Assembly: GCF_004135645.1 (NCBI RefSeq)
Contig: NZ_SDPW01000001.1
Coordinates: 124,001 to 188,000 of the forward strand
Reading direction: 5' to 3'
DNA from: Senegalimassilia faecalis
Lineage (GTDB): Bacteria; Actinomycetota; Coriobacteriia; Coriobacteriales; Eggerthellaceae
DNA length: 64,000 bases
Shown here in pieces: positions 49,685 through 58,601 of this stretch (positions are counted from its first letter, which is position 1; every line of letters begins with the position of its first letter). The translations under genes and the position numbers were made by a program. The notes beneath the pieces were generated by a model. That model had not been told where the DNA came from. It was given only the letters and a program-made list of their open reading frames with translations, and searched no databases.

Positions 49685-50956
49685 TTAGTGCAGCAGATTC
49701 ACCATGCGGGTGGCTAGCGAATCCCAAGAGACGGCCGTAGTGTCGAAGCCAGTGCCGTGCAGCGGGTGCTTTGCCGCTTCGCGCAGCTGATCGGCCAGCG
49801 CGTCGGCCAGGCGCTGTTCGAACGCCGGCAAGTCCTCTTCGACGGGCGTATCGGTGCCGACGATGGTCGGCGGGGCCACGAACGCAACAGGCGCGCCCGG
49901 AAGCGAAGTCTCAAGCCAGGGGCGCACGCCGGGAAGCTCGGTGACCACGGCGCGGCAGCCGCTTGCCAGTGCCTCCACGGTGACCAGTGGCAAACCCTCG
50001 AAAAACGACGGCAACACGAACACGTGCGACATGTTGTACGCAAGCACCAGATCATCTTGCGACACACGTCCATGGAACAGCACCGGGAAGCTGCACGATT
50101 TCGCCACCTCGACGATGCGGTCGTATTGTTCCTGGTCGCTGTATCCGCCCACCAGGCAAAGCTCCACGGTTTCCGGGTCGAACGGCAGCAGGTTGAACGC
50201 GCGCACCAAGCTTTCGACGCCTTTCGCGCGGCACAGCTTGCCCACGTACAGCACGCGCAGCGGGTTCGCTGCGCGCAGCGCGGGACTAGGGACGAACTCA
50301 TGGGCGTTGTAGCCCGTCCCCACCACGCGAACGTTTGCGGGATCGACGTTAAACAGCTCGACGATCTCGGCCTTTTGCGCCTCGTGAAGCGCCATGATGC
50401 CGTCAAGGCGCCGCACGGCATCGAAGATGCGGTGGCGCTCAAGCGTATGGTTGCGAAGTTGGCGAAGGTCCGTTGAGTGGCTGATTCCCCAGATGGGACA
50501 GGGCCTCTTACCTGATGGCGAATCAGAACGAACCCAACCCGGTGACCAGTTTTCACCGGCTAGTTCGTCCAGCACTTCAGCAGCAACAGAGCACACCAGA
50601 TACAGGTGATGGCAGATAACGGCATCGGGCTTAAACGCCAGCAGCACCTCGCGGATGCGCTGCGCGAACGCAGACCGAAAAGCATCCACCATGTCGGACG
50701 TCATATCGCGATAACGCGTGGCCTCGTACGGCATGACGTCGGACATGCCGCACACAGGAAACGGTAGCGCGTCCGTGCGGAAGCGCACCGGGAAGAATTC
50801 CGCCCCAGCAGGCAACTGCGGCACATCGTCTCGGTCGATGCCGGCAATAACAGCCACTTCGTGACCTTGCGCGATCATGGACCGAACGGTTTCGGCAAGG
50901 TATACGCCGCTGCCGGTGCTATCGGGCTTTTGGGCGGATATGCAGAGGATTCTCAT
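49685..50956 (-). CDS. Glycosyltransferase family 4 protein
   Basis: 423 aa, GT-B fold. The N-terminal acceptor half has ILCISAQKPDSTGSGVYLAE and the unusual ICHHLYLVCSVAAEVL. The donor half has RVLYVGKLCRAKGVESLVRAFNLLP and the E-x7-E region FFEGLPLVTVEALASGCRAV. It probably transfers a nucleotide-activated sugar to a surface or small-molecule acceptor; the substrate is unknown. The ATG at 50956 has AAGGAG upstream. It is flanked by the MITE-like element and the selenium island, with no glycan cluster around it. Confidence 0.85.
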   Translation of the reverse strand: MRILCISAQKPDSTGSGVYLAETVRSMIAQGHEVAVIAGIDRDDVPQLPAGAEFFPVRFRTDALPFPVCGMSDVMPYEATRYRDMTSDMVDAFRSAFAQRIREVLLAFKPDAVICHHLYLVCSVAAEVLDELAGENWSPGWVRSDSPSGKRPCPIWGISHSTDLRQLRNHTLERHRIFDAVRRLDGIMALHEAQKAEIVELFNVDPANVRVVGTGYNAHEFVPSPALRAANPLRVLYVGKLCRAKGVESLVRAFNLLPFDPETVELCLVGGYSDQEQYDRIVEVAKSCSFPVLFHGRVSQDDLVLAYNMSHVFVLPSFFEGLPLVTVEALASGCRAVVTELPGVRPWLETSLPGAPVAFVAPPTIVGTDTPVEEDLPAFEQRLADALADQLREAAKHPLHGTGFDTTAVSWDSLATRMVNLLH

Positions 50957-51080
50957 GACGCTCCTTGGGAGTCGATGTGTTTGATTCACGCGCTTTCGGA
51001 AACGCGACAATGATAAGGCCGCAATCAGCATATGCCAGCAAGAAGCGCTCAGCTACGTGGCAGCGATGCCCGCTCGTAAG

Positions 51081-51117
51081 CGAAGCCCAGGCACCGGTTG
51101 ACGGCACCTGGGCTTCG
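51081..51117. terminator. Hairpin downstream of the desulfurase gene
   Basis: Perfect 11-bp arms CGAAGCCCAGG (51081-51091) and CCTGGGCTTCG (51107-51117) with a 15-nt loop. No U-run follows on the minus strand. It may end the desulfurase transcript. Confidence 0.5.
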
Positions 51118-51168
51118 AGGGGGGTGCGATAGCAACGGTCGGAAGACCCAATTGTCCGCATGTCTTCG

Positions 51169-52320
51169 CTACTCGCCAGAAAACTCGCTTGCGAGCTCTT
51201 TGGTGGCGGCGATGGCGGCGTCCACATCGGCATCATCGTTCATGGCGCCGAAGCTGAAGCGCACGACGCCTTGGGCTTCGGTGCTCAGCGCCTTGTGCAT
51301 AAGCGGCGCGCAATGGGCACCGGGCCGCGTGCATATACCGTAGCGCTGCGACAGCGCATCGGACACCACGCCGGAATCAACGTCGCCGATGTTGAGGGCC
51401 ACGATGCCGCAGCGCTGCCCCGAACCGCCTCCGAGCAATCGCACGCCGCCGACAGCGCTTATCTCGTTGACAAAACGGTTCGCCATAGCAGCAATTCGTT
51501 CTGAAACGTTTGCAACGCCCTGGTAAGCCAGCCAGTTGCAACCCGCAGCAAGGCCCGCCAAGCCGTGCGCGTTCGCCGTTCCCGCTTCAAGCGCTTCGGG
51601 CATAAAGCGCGGATGGCGTTCGTCGAAGCTGTGGACGCCCGACCCGCCCTCTAGCAGCGGCTCGATCTCAAGGCCGGGGCGCACGATCAGCCCGCCCGTG
51701 CCCTGTGGGCCGTACAGGCTTTTATGGCCAGTGAAGCACACGACATCGGCGCCCGTTTCAACAACATTGAGCGGCCAGGCGCCCGCCGTCTGAGCTGCGT
51801 CAAGCACGAACAACGCCCCTGCTTCGTGAGCCATGCGCGCCATGCGCGCGACATCGTACACATCACCTGTAACGTTGGACGCATGCGTGGCCGCCACAAG
51901 CGATGCCCCTTCGAGTGAACGCTGGTAGTCGTCCCAGTCAAGCGCACCTTCAGGGGCTATGCGCGCTATGCGAACAGTGCAGCCTCGCTCGTCACGCGCA
52001 CGAAACAACGGCCGCAACACGGAGTTGTGTGAAGCCGCTGTGGTAACGGCGCAACCTCCCTCAGAAAGCAGCCCGTCAATGGCGATGTTGAGCGCCATCG
52101 TGGCGTTCATAGCGAACGATACGCTGGCGGCGCCCCAACCGCCCAGCAAGTTGGAAACCGCCTGGCGCGCGCCGAATACCGCCAGAGACGCGTCGAGGGC
52201 TGCCTGGTGCGAGCCGCGGCCCGGGCCGCCGAACGAACACATAGCCGCCGTGACGGCATCGATGACAGCTTGCGGCTTGTGCTGCGTGGATGCCGCATTG
52301 TCCAAGTAAACCAACGACAA
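51169..52320 (-). CDS. Cysteine desulfurase-like aminotransferase class V (EF2568 family)
   Basis: 383 aa PLP enzyme. It begins VYLDNAAST, the PLP lysine is in CFTGHKSLYGPQGTGG, and the C-terminal catalytic Cys is in RPGAHCAPLMHK. The GxHCAPxxHK loop fits the EF2568 (TIGR01977) subfamily that clusters with selD and yedF, rather than IscS or SufS. It could mobilise sulfur or selenium from cysteine or selenocysteine. The activase gene is 136 nt upstream on the same strand. Confidence 0.85.
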   Translation of the reverse strand: MSLVYLDNAASTQHKPQAVIDAVTAAMCSFGGPGRGSHQAALDASLAVFGARQAVSNLLGGWGAASVSFAMNATMALNIAIDGLLSEGGCAVTTAASHNSVLRPLFRARDERGCTVRIARIAPEGALDWDDYQRSLEGASLVAATHASNVTGDVYDVARMARMAHEAGALFVLDAAQTAGAWPLNVVETGADVVCFTGHKSLYGPQGTGGLIVRPGLEIEPLLEGGSGVHSFDERHPRFMPEALEAGTANAHGLAGLAAGCNWLAYQGVANVSERIAAMANRFVNEISAVGGVRLLGGGSGQRCGIVALNIGDVDSGVVSDALSQRYGICTRPGAHCAPLMHKALSTEAQGVVRFSFGAMNDDADVDAAIAATKELASEFSGE

Positions 52321-52431
52321 TACCTTCCCTTTCCATACTTTGAATCCGCTCGAAACGCGAAACGTCCGCTTGACGCGTATCCGCTAGCTAACAGGCGGGC
52401 ATTACAACGCCTGCCGCGTTCGTTGCCTTAT

Positions 52432-52449
52432 ACCGGTTACAGCCGGTTA
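52432..52449. repeat. 18-bp repeat copy 1, directly downstream of the activase gene
   Basis: ACCGGTTACAGCCGGTTA here is identical to the copy at 56180-56197. It contains an ACCGG / CCGGT mini-stem with loop TTACAG. This copy lies 7 nt past the activase stop. Confidence 0.7.
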
Positions 52450-52456
52450 CCGGTAG

Positions 52457-53218
52457 CTAAACATCCAGTTCAGCAGCAAGCAATGCCGCGCCAAGCGCAC
52501 CGGCGAACCTGCCGTTTTCGCACGAGTCAACAGGAGCGGAAAGCTCTTCGGACAAGCGCAAGCGCACGTAGTCGTTCTCGCAAAGGCCGCCGGTAAGGAA
52601 ATAGCGCGAAGCCGGCACCTGCCCCACCAGCGTGGCCACGCGCGACACCACCGAGTCGATGACGCCGCGCGCGATGTTCTCACGCGGCTCTCCCTTGCCC
52701 ACCAGCGAGATGACCTCGGATTCCGCAAACACCGTGCACATGTTCGAGATGACGGTGGGTTGCCCCGCTGCAGCCAGGCGCGCCAGTTCCTGTTGGCTGA
52801 CACCCAAGCGGTCGGCCATGATCTCCAAAAAGCGCCCCGTTCCGGCAGAGCACTTGTCGTTCATCACGAACTTGCGTACCTTGCCGGCGGCAAGGCCAAT
52901 AGCCTTCGTATCCTGACCGCCCACGTCCACAACGGTTCCATCTTCTGCAAACAGCGCCCAAGCGCCCCGGGCATGGCAGGTGATTTCGGTGACCACCTTG
53001 TTCGCGTAAGGAACGGCGATGCGGCCGTAACCGGTTGCCACCACGGGAAGCTCGTTGGCGTCATAGCCGGCCTGTTGCAGCCGTTTAGCCACTTCATCGG
53101 CCGCTTCCACGCTGGAGAAACCGGTCGGCATAACCAGCTTCTCCGCAATGTCGCCCGTGTCGTTCGCCACAACCGCTTTCGTGGCCGTAGACCCGATATC
53201 AATGCCGATGCCAATCAT
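52457..53218 (-). CDS. Acyl-CoA dehydratase activase-like ATPase (HgdC/YjiL type)
   Basis: 253 aa, ASKHA fold. It begins MIGIGIDIGSTATKAVV. The [4Fe-4S] ligands are in NDKCSAGTGRFLE and SNMCTVFAESEV, and the second phosphate motif is FLTGGLCEND. Members are homodimeric ATP-driven reductases that push one electron into an HgdB-type partner. AAGGAGTTCAC precedes the ATG at 53218. The likely partner is at 56218-57396 (inference). Confidence 0.87.
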   Translation of the reverse strand: MIGIGIDIGSTATKAVVANDTGDIAEKLVMPTGFSSVEAADEVAKRLQQAGYDANELPVVATGYGRIAVPYANKVVTEITCHARGAWALFAEDGTVVDVGGQDTKAIGLAAGKVRKFVMNDKCSAGTGRFLEIMADRLGVSQQELARLAAAGQPTVISNMCTVFAESEVISLVGKGEPRENIARGVIDSVVSRVATLVGQVPASRYFLTGGLCENDYVRLRLSEELSAPVDSCENGRFAGALGAALLAAELDV

Positions 53219-53349
53219 GTGAACTCCTTGTTGTCTGGATACAGGCGCCCGCCTTGCCTGCGGACGCGACAAAAGCGCGCCGGGCGAACCGGCGCGCGTC
53301 ATACGTGCGTTACGTCAACGAGTTTAGCAGAAGCGGTCCCGCGAGGCGT

Positions 53350-53421
53350 CTATCTGACGTTCAAGCTCGACGATGCGCTGAAACGCCAAGCCTTGCGCAG
53401 CGGCAAGTGACGATCGGTCAT
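53350..53421 (-). CDS. Possible 23-aa leader peptide upstream of the activase gene
   Basis: MTDRHLPLRKAWRFSASSS followed by LNVR and a stop. AAAGGAG lies 6 nt before the ATG. It ends 131 nt before the activase start. No homologue is recognised. Another reading frame of the same stretch gives a Leu/Ala-rich peptide without a start codon. It is listed only because of the strong ribosome-binding site. Confidence 0.25.
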   Translation of the reverse strand: MTDRHLPLRKAWRFSASSSLNVR

Positions 53422-53737
53422 AGGCGTCTCCTTTCGGACGCAGCGCCCCCTGCGCTGTGCGTCCCTCGCCTTGTTACGCGAGCGTAAGGCCGCTCGCCAG
53501 CCACATGCCGCTTCGCGGCGTGTTGATAGATTGGGAAATGGGAATACGGAGCAAGCGCAATGCGAACGTTGCCCCTTGCAGAAAACGCCGGATGCAGAAT
53601 AGCCGGCTGATGCGCTTACCATACCACTCCGCAAGCGCGCAGATAAGAGTTCGGGGCGTTTCACTAAGCCAATTCATGAGGTTTTCGCACTCTAGAATTC
53701 CAGAGCGGCAAGACCATACCGCGCGCTCTCAAACGGC

Positions 53738-53746
53738 TGGTATACT
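53738..53746 (+). promoter_or_regulatory. Extended -10 promoter of selD
   Basis: TGG-TATACT on the plus strand (hexamer 53741-53746), with no clear -35. It would give a leader of about 68 nt carrying the 9-bp stem before the GGAAAGG Shine-Dalgarno of selD. Confidence 0.5.
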
Positions 53747-53820
53747 CATCAACGAAAACACGCGCTTGACCGAGCGTTTTCCGCAGGTCAAGCGATTCAA
53801 GCTCGCAGGAAAGGCACGCT

Positions 53821-54909
53821 ATGACTGGAAGTGCGCAGTCGAAAAAGGAAAACGACGGCGAACGCATACGCTTGACCACGCTGACCGAAAAAGGCGGTTG
53901 AGCGGCGAAGTGGGGTCCGGGCGACCTCTCGGAAATACTGAAAGACATTGCGCCGGCGCTGCCGGACCCGAACATTCTGCTGGGGTTCGATACCGCCGAC
54001 GACGCCGCCGTATACCAGGTGGATGAAGACAACGCAGCCGTGCTGACGCTGGACTTCTTCACGCCCGTGGTGGACGACCCGTACGAGTTCGGCGCCGTTG
54101 CCGCCGCCAATGCGCTGTCCGACGTGTTCGCCATGGGCGGGCGCCCCGTAGCGTGCCTGAACATCCTGGCGTTTCCCAGCTGCTTCGGCACCGATGTGGT
54201 TGGCGACGTGCTGCGCGGCGGCGCTGATAAGGTGCGCGAAGCCGGAGCGTTCGTGGTGGGCGGCCATTCCATCGAGGACGATGAGCCGAAGTACGGGCTG
54301 TCCGTGTTCGGATTGGTGCATCCAAAGCGCATGATCCGCAACGGCGGCGCGTTGCCGGGCGACGTACTGTATTACACGAAAACGCTGGGGACGGGCATCA
54401 TGAACGCTGCCTTGCGCGCGAATCTGAAGAGCGAGGACGACTTGCGTCCCGTCATCGACGGCATGATGGAGCTCAACCGCGCCGGTGCCGAGGCTATGCT
54501 GGCTTGCGGCGTGCGCGCGGCAACCGATGTGACGGGGTTCGGCCTTGCCGGGCACCTGCACGAGATGCTTGACGCTTCCGGGTGCGCGGCGCGCTTGGAT
54601 TGGGAGACGTTACCCCTGTTCGACGGCGTGTACGAGCTTTCGTGCGATTATTGCCGCCCCGGAAAGACGTTCGGCATCATCGACTGGGCCGAAGATTTCG
54701 TGGAGCAAGGCGGGCTTGACGACTTCGAGTTCGACAACCGCATGGGCGTGCTGTGCGACCCGCAAACCTCGGGCGGCCTGCTGGTGGCCATCCCGTCCGA
54801 GCAGGCGCAGAAGTTCGAAGCCGAGTTCCAAAAACGAATGAACCGTCCCCCAACCCGCATCGGTGAATTCACCATCGGCAAACCAGGCCACATTTACATG
54901 AACTGGTAG
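53821..54909 (+). CDS. selD: Selenide, water dikinase SelD, selenocysteine-containing (UGA at 53899-53901)
   Basis: 362 aa if UGA is read as Sec at codon 27. It begins MTGSAQSKKENDGERIRLTTL-type sequence, then GG-U-AAKWGPGDL, the selenoprotein form of the SelD active site (others have Cys there). The PurM-like fold follows: LGFDTADDAAV, TLDFFTPVVDDPYEFG, ATDVTGFGLAGHL and CDPQTSGGLLV. It makes selenophosphate from selenide and ATP. GGAAAGG precedes the ATG. The frame is uninterrupted on both sides of the UGA, so this is not a pseudogene. An automatic caller would start wrongly at 54019. Confidence 0.93.
53899..53928 (+). promoter_or_regulatory. Sec UGA codon and candidate bacterial SECIS of selD
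   Basis: UGA at 53899-53901. A 6-bp stem GGGGTC (53912-53917) / GACCTC (53923-53928) with loop CGGGC lies 10 nt after it, so the loop is 17-21 nt from the UGA. This is in the range of bacterial SECIS elements read by SelB. The stem includes one G-U pair. Confidence 0.6.
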
Positions 54910-55011
54910 AAGCGAAGCCGCCAAAAGCTACGGAACATACGTCCTTATAGAGTTGGGGTTCGACCACAACAACACTGCAGGTCATCGCTGGTTTCAACCC
55001 AATTTCGTAGG

Positions 55012-55140
55012 GTTGAGCGAAAGCTCAGCCGTTCAAATTCAGCGCCGAAGGCGCGTCACACTATTTTTGCGCGAAAGCGCAATCTATAATTTGTGGCGCG
55101 CCTTCGGCGCTTTCTATGAGGTGTCGAGTTTTCGCTCGAC
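55012..55140. repeat. Nested inverted-repeat element between selD and DUF3343 gene
   Basis: Imperfect ~49-nt arms face each other around a ~30-nt centre. Each arm holds a GAGC-GAAA-CTC-type hairpin and a GCGCC-GAAG-GCGC hairpin, and the centre holds TTGCGC-GAAA-GCGCAA. The inner arms (about 55040-55060 and 55092-55112) match at 20 of 21 positions. It is a bidirectional terminator, a large RNA structure or a mobile repeat. I do not recognise its family. Confidence 0.6.
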
Positions 55141-55167
55141 GCTACGGATTTGCTTGCTTGTCAACCT

Positions 55168-55413
55168 CTAGTAGAGGTCCACTATATTGATGGCGGACCA
55201 GGATAGGCTCTTTGTTTGCAGCACTTCCTCTAGTTCTTGTTGTTGGTTGGCGGGGGTGCTCCAGGCTAAGCCGCAGCCGGCGGAGATTTCGGAAGGGACG
55301 GGAATCATTCGTCCCGGGACCGAGCCGTCGGCTGAGGCGGCCTGCACGGCCATGGCATCGGCCGTGCTATCAAACGTCACCACCGCGTGAGGGGTTTTGC
55401 AGCGTGATGGCAT
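55168..55413 (-). CDS. DUF3343 small protein, putative selenium/sulfur carrier-like
   Basis: 81 aa. It has the DUF3343 pattern: HAVVTFDSTADAMAV near the N-terminus and PGRMIPVPSEISAGCGLAW with the conserved Cys. Members co-occur with YedF and the EF2568-type desulfurase. The Cys-Gly site suggests a persulfide or selenopersulfide carrier (inference). It begins 11 nt after the yedF stop, so it is cotranscribed. Confidence 0.85.
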   Translation of the reverse strand: MPSRCKTPHAVVTFDSTADAMAVQAASADGSVPGRMIPVPSEISAGCGLAWSTPANQQQELEEVLQTKSLSWSAINIVDLY

Positions 55414-55424
55414 TACCGCTCGCT

Positions 55425-56027
55425 TTACGGGCGCACGACCACGCGGGCGTTGAGCTGCTTCTCAGCGATCACGTACATGTTCGTAACCACGCCAACAGCC
55501 AGCTTATCGGAAATACCATAATGGTTCAGGCACGTGCCGCAGCTCATGATCTCCACGCCAGCTTCCGCAAGCTTCTTCAGATCGTCAAGCACTGGGCTTC
55601 CCTCAACCGTCAGCTTCACGCCGCCGTTATACGCCAGAATGGTAGCCGGAAGCTCATCCTGCTGCGTAAGGGCGAACACGAACGCCTTCATAAGCGTAGC
55701 ACCCAGCTCGTCATCGCCGGCGCCCATGCAGTCGCTGGAAAACACAACCACCTTGTCACCTGCGGGGACCAACTCGCCGCAACCGCAATCCTCAGCTTCG
55801 CCAGCTGCTGCAGCATCTTTGGTGAACGTAACGGCGAACTCCGCCTCGCCGCGCTCTTCGGACTGCGTGGCAATCTTCAAAGACTTGCCAAGGTTCTCAA
55901 GATTGTGCATGGCCGTTTTGTTGTCGACAAGAACCTCAAGCATGCCCTCGCCCATTTCGCTGAGCGCCTTCTTGGCACGCACTACCGGCATAGGACAAGC
56001 CTGGCCCTTTGCATCGATCGTTTCCAT
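55425..56027 (-). CDS. yedF: Selenium metabolism protein YedF
   Basis: 200 aa. The N-terminal TusA-like domain is METIDAKGQACPMPVVRAKKAL with the CPxP motif. The C-terminal DsrE-like domain has VVFSSDCMGAGDDELG and EIMSCGTCLNHYGI. This fused form is the selenium-associated YedF. No in-frame UGA is present; the Cys are ordinary. It lies between the HgdB-like gene and DUF3343 on the minus strand. Confidence 0.92.
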   Translation of the reverse strand: METIDAKGQACPMPVVRAKKALSEMGEGMLEVLVDNKTAMHNLENLGKSLKIATQSEERGEAEFAVTFTKDAAAAGEAEDCGCGELVPAGDKVVVFSSDCMGAGDDELGATLMKAFVFALTQQDELPATILAYNGGVKLTVEGSPVLDDLKKLAEAGVEIMSCGTCLNHYGISDKLAVGVVTNMYVIAEKQLNARVVVRP

Positions 56028-56179
56028 TGTCTGCTCCTTTCAGCGGCTTTGCCGCACATACGCTGGTTGTTGCTAGCGAGTATAACCCTCTTGCTTATCG
56101 AATGGCCTCGAACACGCCTCCGCCCGAAGATTAAAGCCGCGCCGAACGTAATAGTCCACCAATTCATCGCACCTCAAGC

Positions 56180-56197
56180 ACCGGTTACAGCCGGTTA
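56180..56197. repeat. 18-bp repeat copy 2, downstream of the HgdB-like gene
   Basis: Identical to 52432-52449 and likewise just past a stop codon (20 nt). The two copies flank the 3' ends of the two genes predicted to be partners. Confidence 0.7.
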
Positions 56198-56217
56198 AAC
56201 ACAAGGTGAAAAGCCTG

Positions 56218-57396
56218 TTACAGCATCTCGATGAACGCACCCAGGCGCGTTTCCACTTGACCGGCGTCGTTCGTGGAATAGTCCGTCTCAAGCTTCATGT
56301 ACGGAACGCCGGCCTCTTCGCAAGCGCGCTGCACCAGCACAGACTCGATGTTGAACGTATGGCACGCCTGCAACACCACTTCCACGATGCCGTCCACCTT
56401 GTACTTGTTCACCATGTCCAGCATGTGCTCGATGCGGCCCGTGTTCGGCGACATGACCGAGCAGTTGATCTGCAGGTAACGGTCGGAAATAGCGCGAAGG
56501 ATGTCGGGGGCGTCTTCGTCCACAAGCATGCTTTGCGTGCGCTCGCCCGAGCAATCGTCAACGCACACGATGACGCCGCCTGCGCGCTCGGCCGTCATGC
56601 CCACCTTCTGGATAACGCCGCCCGTGGGGCAGCCGGTGATCATGAGACGCTTGGCGTCTTTCGACACGGGGCGCTCCCCCGCCTCGTAAGCGCTGCGGCG
56701 CTTCGAGGCCAAGTCTTCGAGAATCTGCGCATACTGCTCCACATCGAACGTGAACGTGGCACGCAAAAGCGTGGTCATCAATTCAACGCCGCTCATGGCA
56801 GGCGGCTCAAGCTGCTGCAAACCGTACAGGTCGAGCATGGCGCGGCGCACGCGGTTGCGGCGACGAACGGCCTCGCGCAGCTTCTCGTCGGTGATATCAA
56901 CGTCGAAGCGCTGCTCAAGCTCCTCTTTCAGCAGCTTGCACTCTTCGTACCAGATATCGGGAGCGTAGCTGCGGTTGCGCGCCTGAGGAAGCTGCATGAC
57001 ATGCACGGGTTTGATGTCGGCAAGCAGCTCATACATCTTTTTCTTGCCATCGCACGTGGTTTCGCCAAGGATCATGTCGGAAAAATAGGTGAACGGGCAC
57101 TTGTTCGTCAGCGCGAAACCGTACGTGCCCTTGATAAGCGGGCAGAGGTTTTTCGGCAGCACCGTTTCGGCATCGGGAATGGTCTCGTTGTTCATGCCGC
57201 ACAAACCCACGGCGCCGGCGCCTGCTGCATCGACCAGCTCAAGCGGGCTATACGAGCACAGATAGCCGCAAAGCTTGCCGCCATCTTGCTTATAGTTCAT
57301 GGCGTTGATGAAGCTGGCGCGACGCGCTTCGTCGAACGTCTCGTAAATGCTTGGCAGGTCGGTAGGGACCGCCGGCTCCGCGGAGGGATCGTACAT
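56218..57396 (-). CDS. 2-hydroxyacyl-CoA dehydratase-like (HgdB/YjiM; double-cubane type) protein
   Basis: 392 aa from the ATG at 57396; a longer open frame has no support. It has the HgdB/BcrB fold with cluster cysteines in [52 protein letters not shown] and QACHTFNIE. Single-subunit members paired with an HgdC-type ATPase include the double-cubane cluster proteins, which carry an [8Fe-9S] cluster. The reaction here is unknown. It lies between yedF and focA, among selenium genes. Confidence 0.8.
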   Translation of the reverse strand: MYDPSAEPAVPTDLPSIYETFDEARRASFINAMNYKQDGGKLCGYLCSYSPLELVDAAGAGAVGLCGMNNETIPDAETVLPKNLCPLIKGTYGFALTNKCPFTYFSDMILGETTCDGKKKMYELLADIKPVHVMQLPQARNRSYAPDIWYEECKLLKEELEQRFDVDITDEKLREAVRRRNRVRRAMLDLYGLQQLEPPAMSGVELMTTLLRATFTFDVEQYAQILEDLASKRRSAYEAGERPVSKDAKRLMITGCPTGGVIQKVGMTAERAGGVIVCVDDCSGERTQSMLVDEDAPDILRAISDRYLQINCSVMSPNTGRIEHMLDMVNKYKVDGIVEVVLQACHTFNIESVLVQRACEEAGVPYMKLETDYSTNDAGQVETRLGAFIEML

Positions 57397-57758
57397 GAAG
57401 GCCTCTATTCTATTGCTCGTCTGAAAAGGTGAAACGCAGCCGCGAATACACATAGTAACCGACTCACGCTTCGTGAAAAGTACGCCCAAAGGCAGAAACG
57501 GCGCACCTATAACGAACCGAAGTATAGCACCGAGCGCAACGCGCAAGCAGCGAATGCCAAGCCCGTCGCGCGTATCAACAACGTATCTCCTCACTGATAG
57601 CAAAGCAGTCGCAGATACGAGCCGTCACGCACGAGAACGGTAGCCATCCTTAGGATTTGCGTTCTTGGAACACCTCGTGTTAAAACAGCCCATGAATGCA
57701 AAAGGTCGTTGCACTATACGTGCAACGACCCGATTCGCAGTGGCAGAGAACGCTTGGT
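57397..57758. other. Intergenic region between HgdB-like gene and focA
   Basis: 362 nt without a gene. It holds a TGC-TATACT extended -10 on the minus strand (hexamer 57521-57526) that would drive the HgdB-like gene with a ~120-nt leader, and the focA terminator at 57699-57730. Confidence 0.5.
57699..57730 (-). terminator. Intrinsic terminator of focA
   Basis: A perfect 11-bp stem GGTCGTTGCAC / GTGCAACGACC with loop GTATA, followed on the minus strand by TTTTGC. Confidence 0.9.
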
Positions 57759-58601
57759 TTATTTAACCTTCTTCTGGTTGTAGATGAACCAGTATGCCAA
57801 ACCAACAACCGCTCCACCGATGATGTTACCGATAGTAGCTGCCGAAATGTTGTAGAAGATGGCGCCCAGATCAAGCGCGCCGACGTTGGCAACCGAAGCG
57901 CCGAAACCCATCGTCTTCATGAGCAGCCCGGTGGGCAGGAAAAACATATTAGCAACGCAGTGCTCGAAGCCCGCCGCCACGAAGAAACTGATGGGAAGCA
58001 AAATACCCAGCACCTTGTCGGCCACGGTGCGCGCGGAAAAGCCGATCCACACGGCCAGGCACACCATGATGTTGCACATGATGCCCTTGCCCAACAGCAT
58101 GAACCAGTCGGGCGTGACCTTCGACACGGCCACGGACACCATCACGTCGCCCACGGCGCCGCCGTTCATGCCGCCGACGTTCGCCCAGAAAACAAGCGCC
58201 ACGGCCAGAAGCGAGCCGGCCAGGTTGCCCAGCCACACGACAACCCAGTTCTTCAGCATGCCGCCCATGGAAATCTTCTTCGAAGCCAGACCGGTGACCA
58301 TCAGGTTGTTGCCCGTGAACAGCTCGGCGCCGCAGCACAGCACCAAAACCAGGCCCAGGCAGAAGCAGATGCCGCCGACCATGCGCTGAGCCGCGAACGG
58401 CATGGTGGAGTCGCCCAAAAACACCATGAAGTACGTGGCACCGAAACCGATGAACGCGCCGGCAAGCATAGCCGACACAAAGCACTTTTCCACGCCCATC
58501 TTCGACTTCGTAACGCTGATGCCTTCTGCTTTCGCCAGGGTTTCTGCAGGCGAAAGCTCGTCCGGTTTTAACGTTTTCACATCAGTTTGATCCATGCTCA
58601 T
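57759..58601 (-). CDS. focA: Formate/nitrite transporter family channel (FocA-like)
   Basis: 280 aa, six helices. FNT motifs are GAFIGFGATYFMVF, GAELFTGNNLMVTGL and KGIMCNIMVCLAVWIG. Members exchange formate, nitrite or hydrosulfide. It sits in the selenium island, so formate linked to a Sec-containing formate dehydrogenase elsewhere is plausible (inference); nitrite or HS- cannot be excluded. GGAG lies 7 nt before the ATG. It is divergent from selA. Confidence 0.85.
   Translation of the reverse strand: MSMDQTDVKTLKPDELSPAETLAKAEGISVTKSKMGVEKCFVSAMLAGAFIGFGATYFMVFLGDSTMPFAAQRMVGGICFCLGLVLVLCCGAELFTGNNLMVTGLASKKISMGGMLKNWVVVWLGNLAGSLLAVALVFWANVGGMNGGAVGDVMVSVAVSKVTPDWFMLLGKGIMCNIMVCLAVWIGFSARTVADKVLGILLPISFFVAAGFEHCVANMFFLPTGLLMKTMGFGASVANVGALDLGAIFYNISAATIGNIIGGAVVGLAYWFIYNQKKVK

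Larger units (their letters stand above)
53219..53820. other. Divergent region between activase and selD
   Basis: About 600 nt without a well-supported gene. Contents seen: a 23-codon open frame with a strong Shine-Dalgarno (53350-53421, listed separately), the extended -10 of selD (53738-53746) and a 9-bp leader stem in the selD 5' UTR (53763-53771 and 53786-53794, CGCTTGACC / GGTCAAGCG). Confidence 0.4.

Noticed and set aside
53899-53901. selD as a nonsense pseudogene
   Set aside because: UGA falls exactly at the Sec position of SelD, the frame is intact on both sides, and selA/B/C are present.
53457-54026. 189-codon plus-strand frame upstream of and overlapping selD
   Set aside because: It overlaps the true SelD frame, is Arg-rich with no domain, and fits a shadow.
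54019-54909. Shorter SelD frame as the whole gene
   Set aside because: It lacks the N-terminal catalytic region, which is found upstream in frame across a UGA with Sec context.
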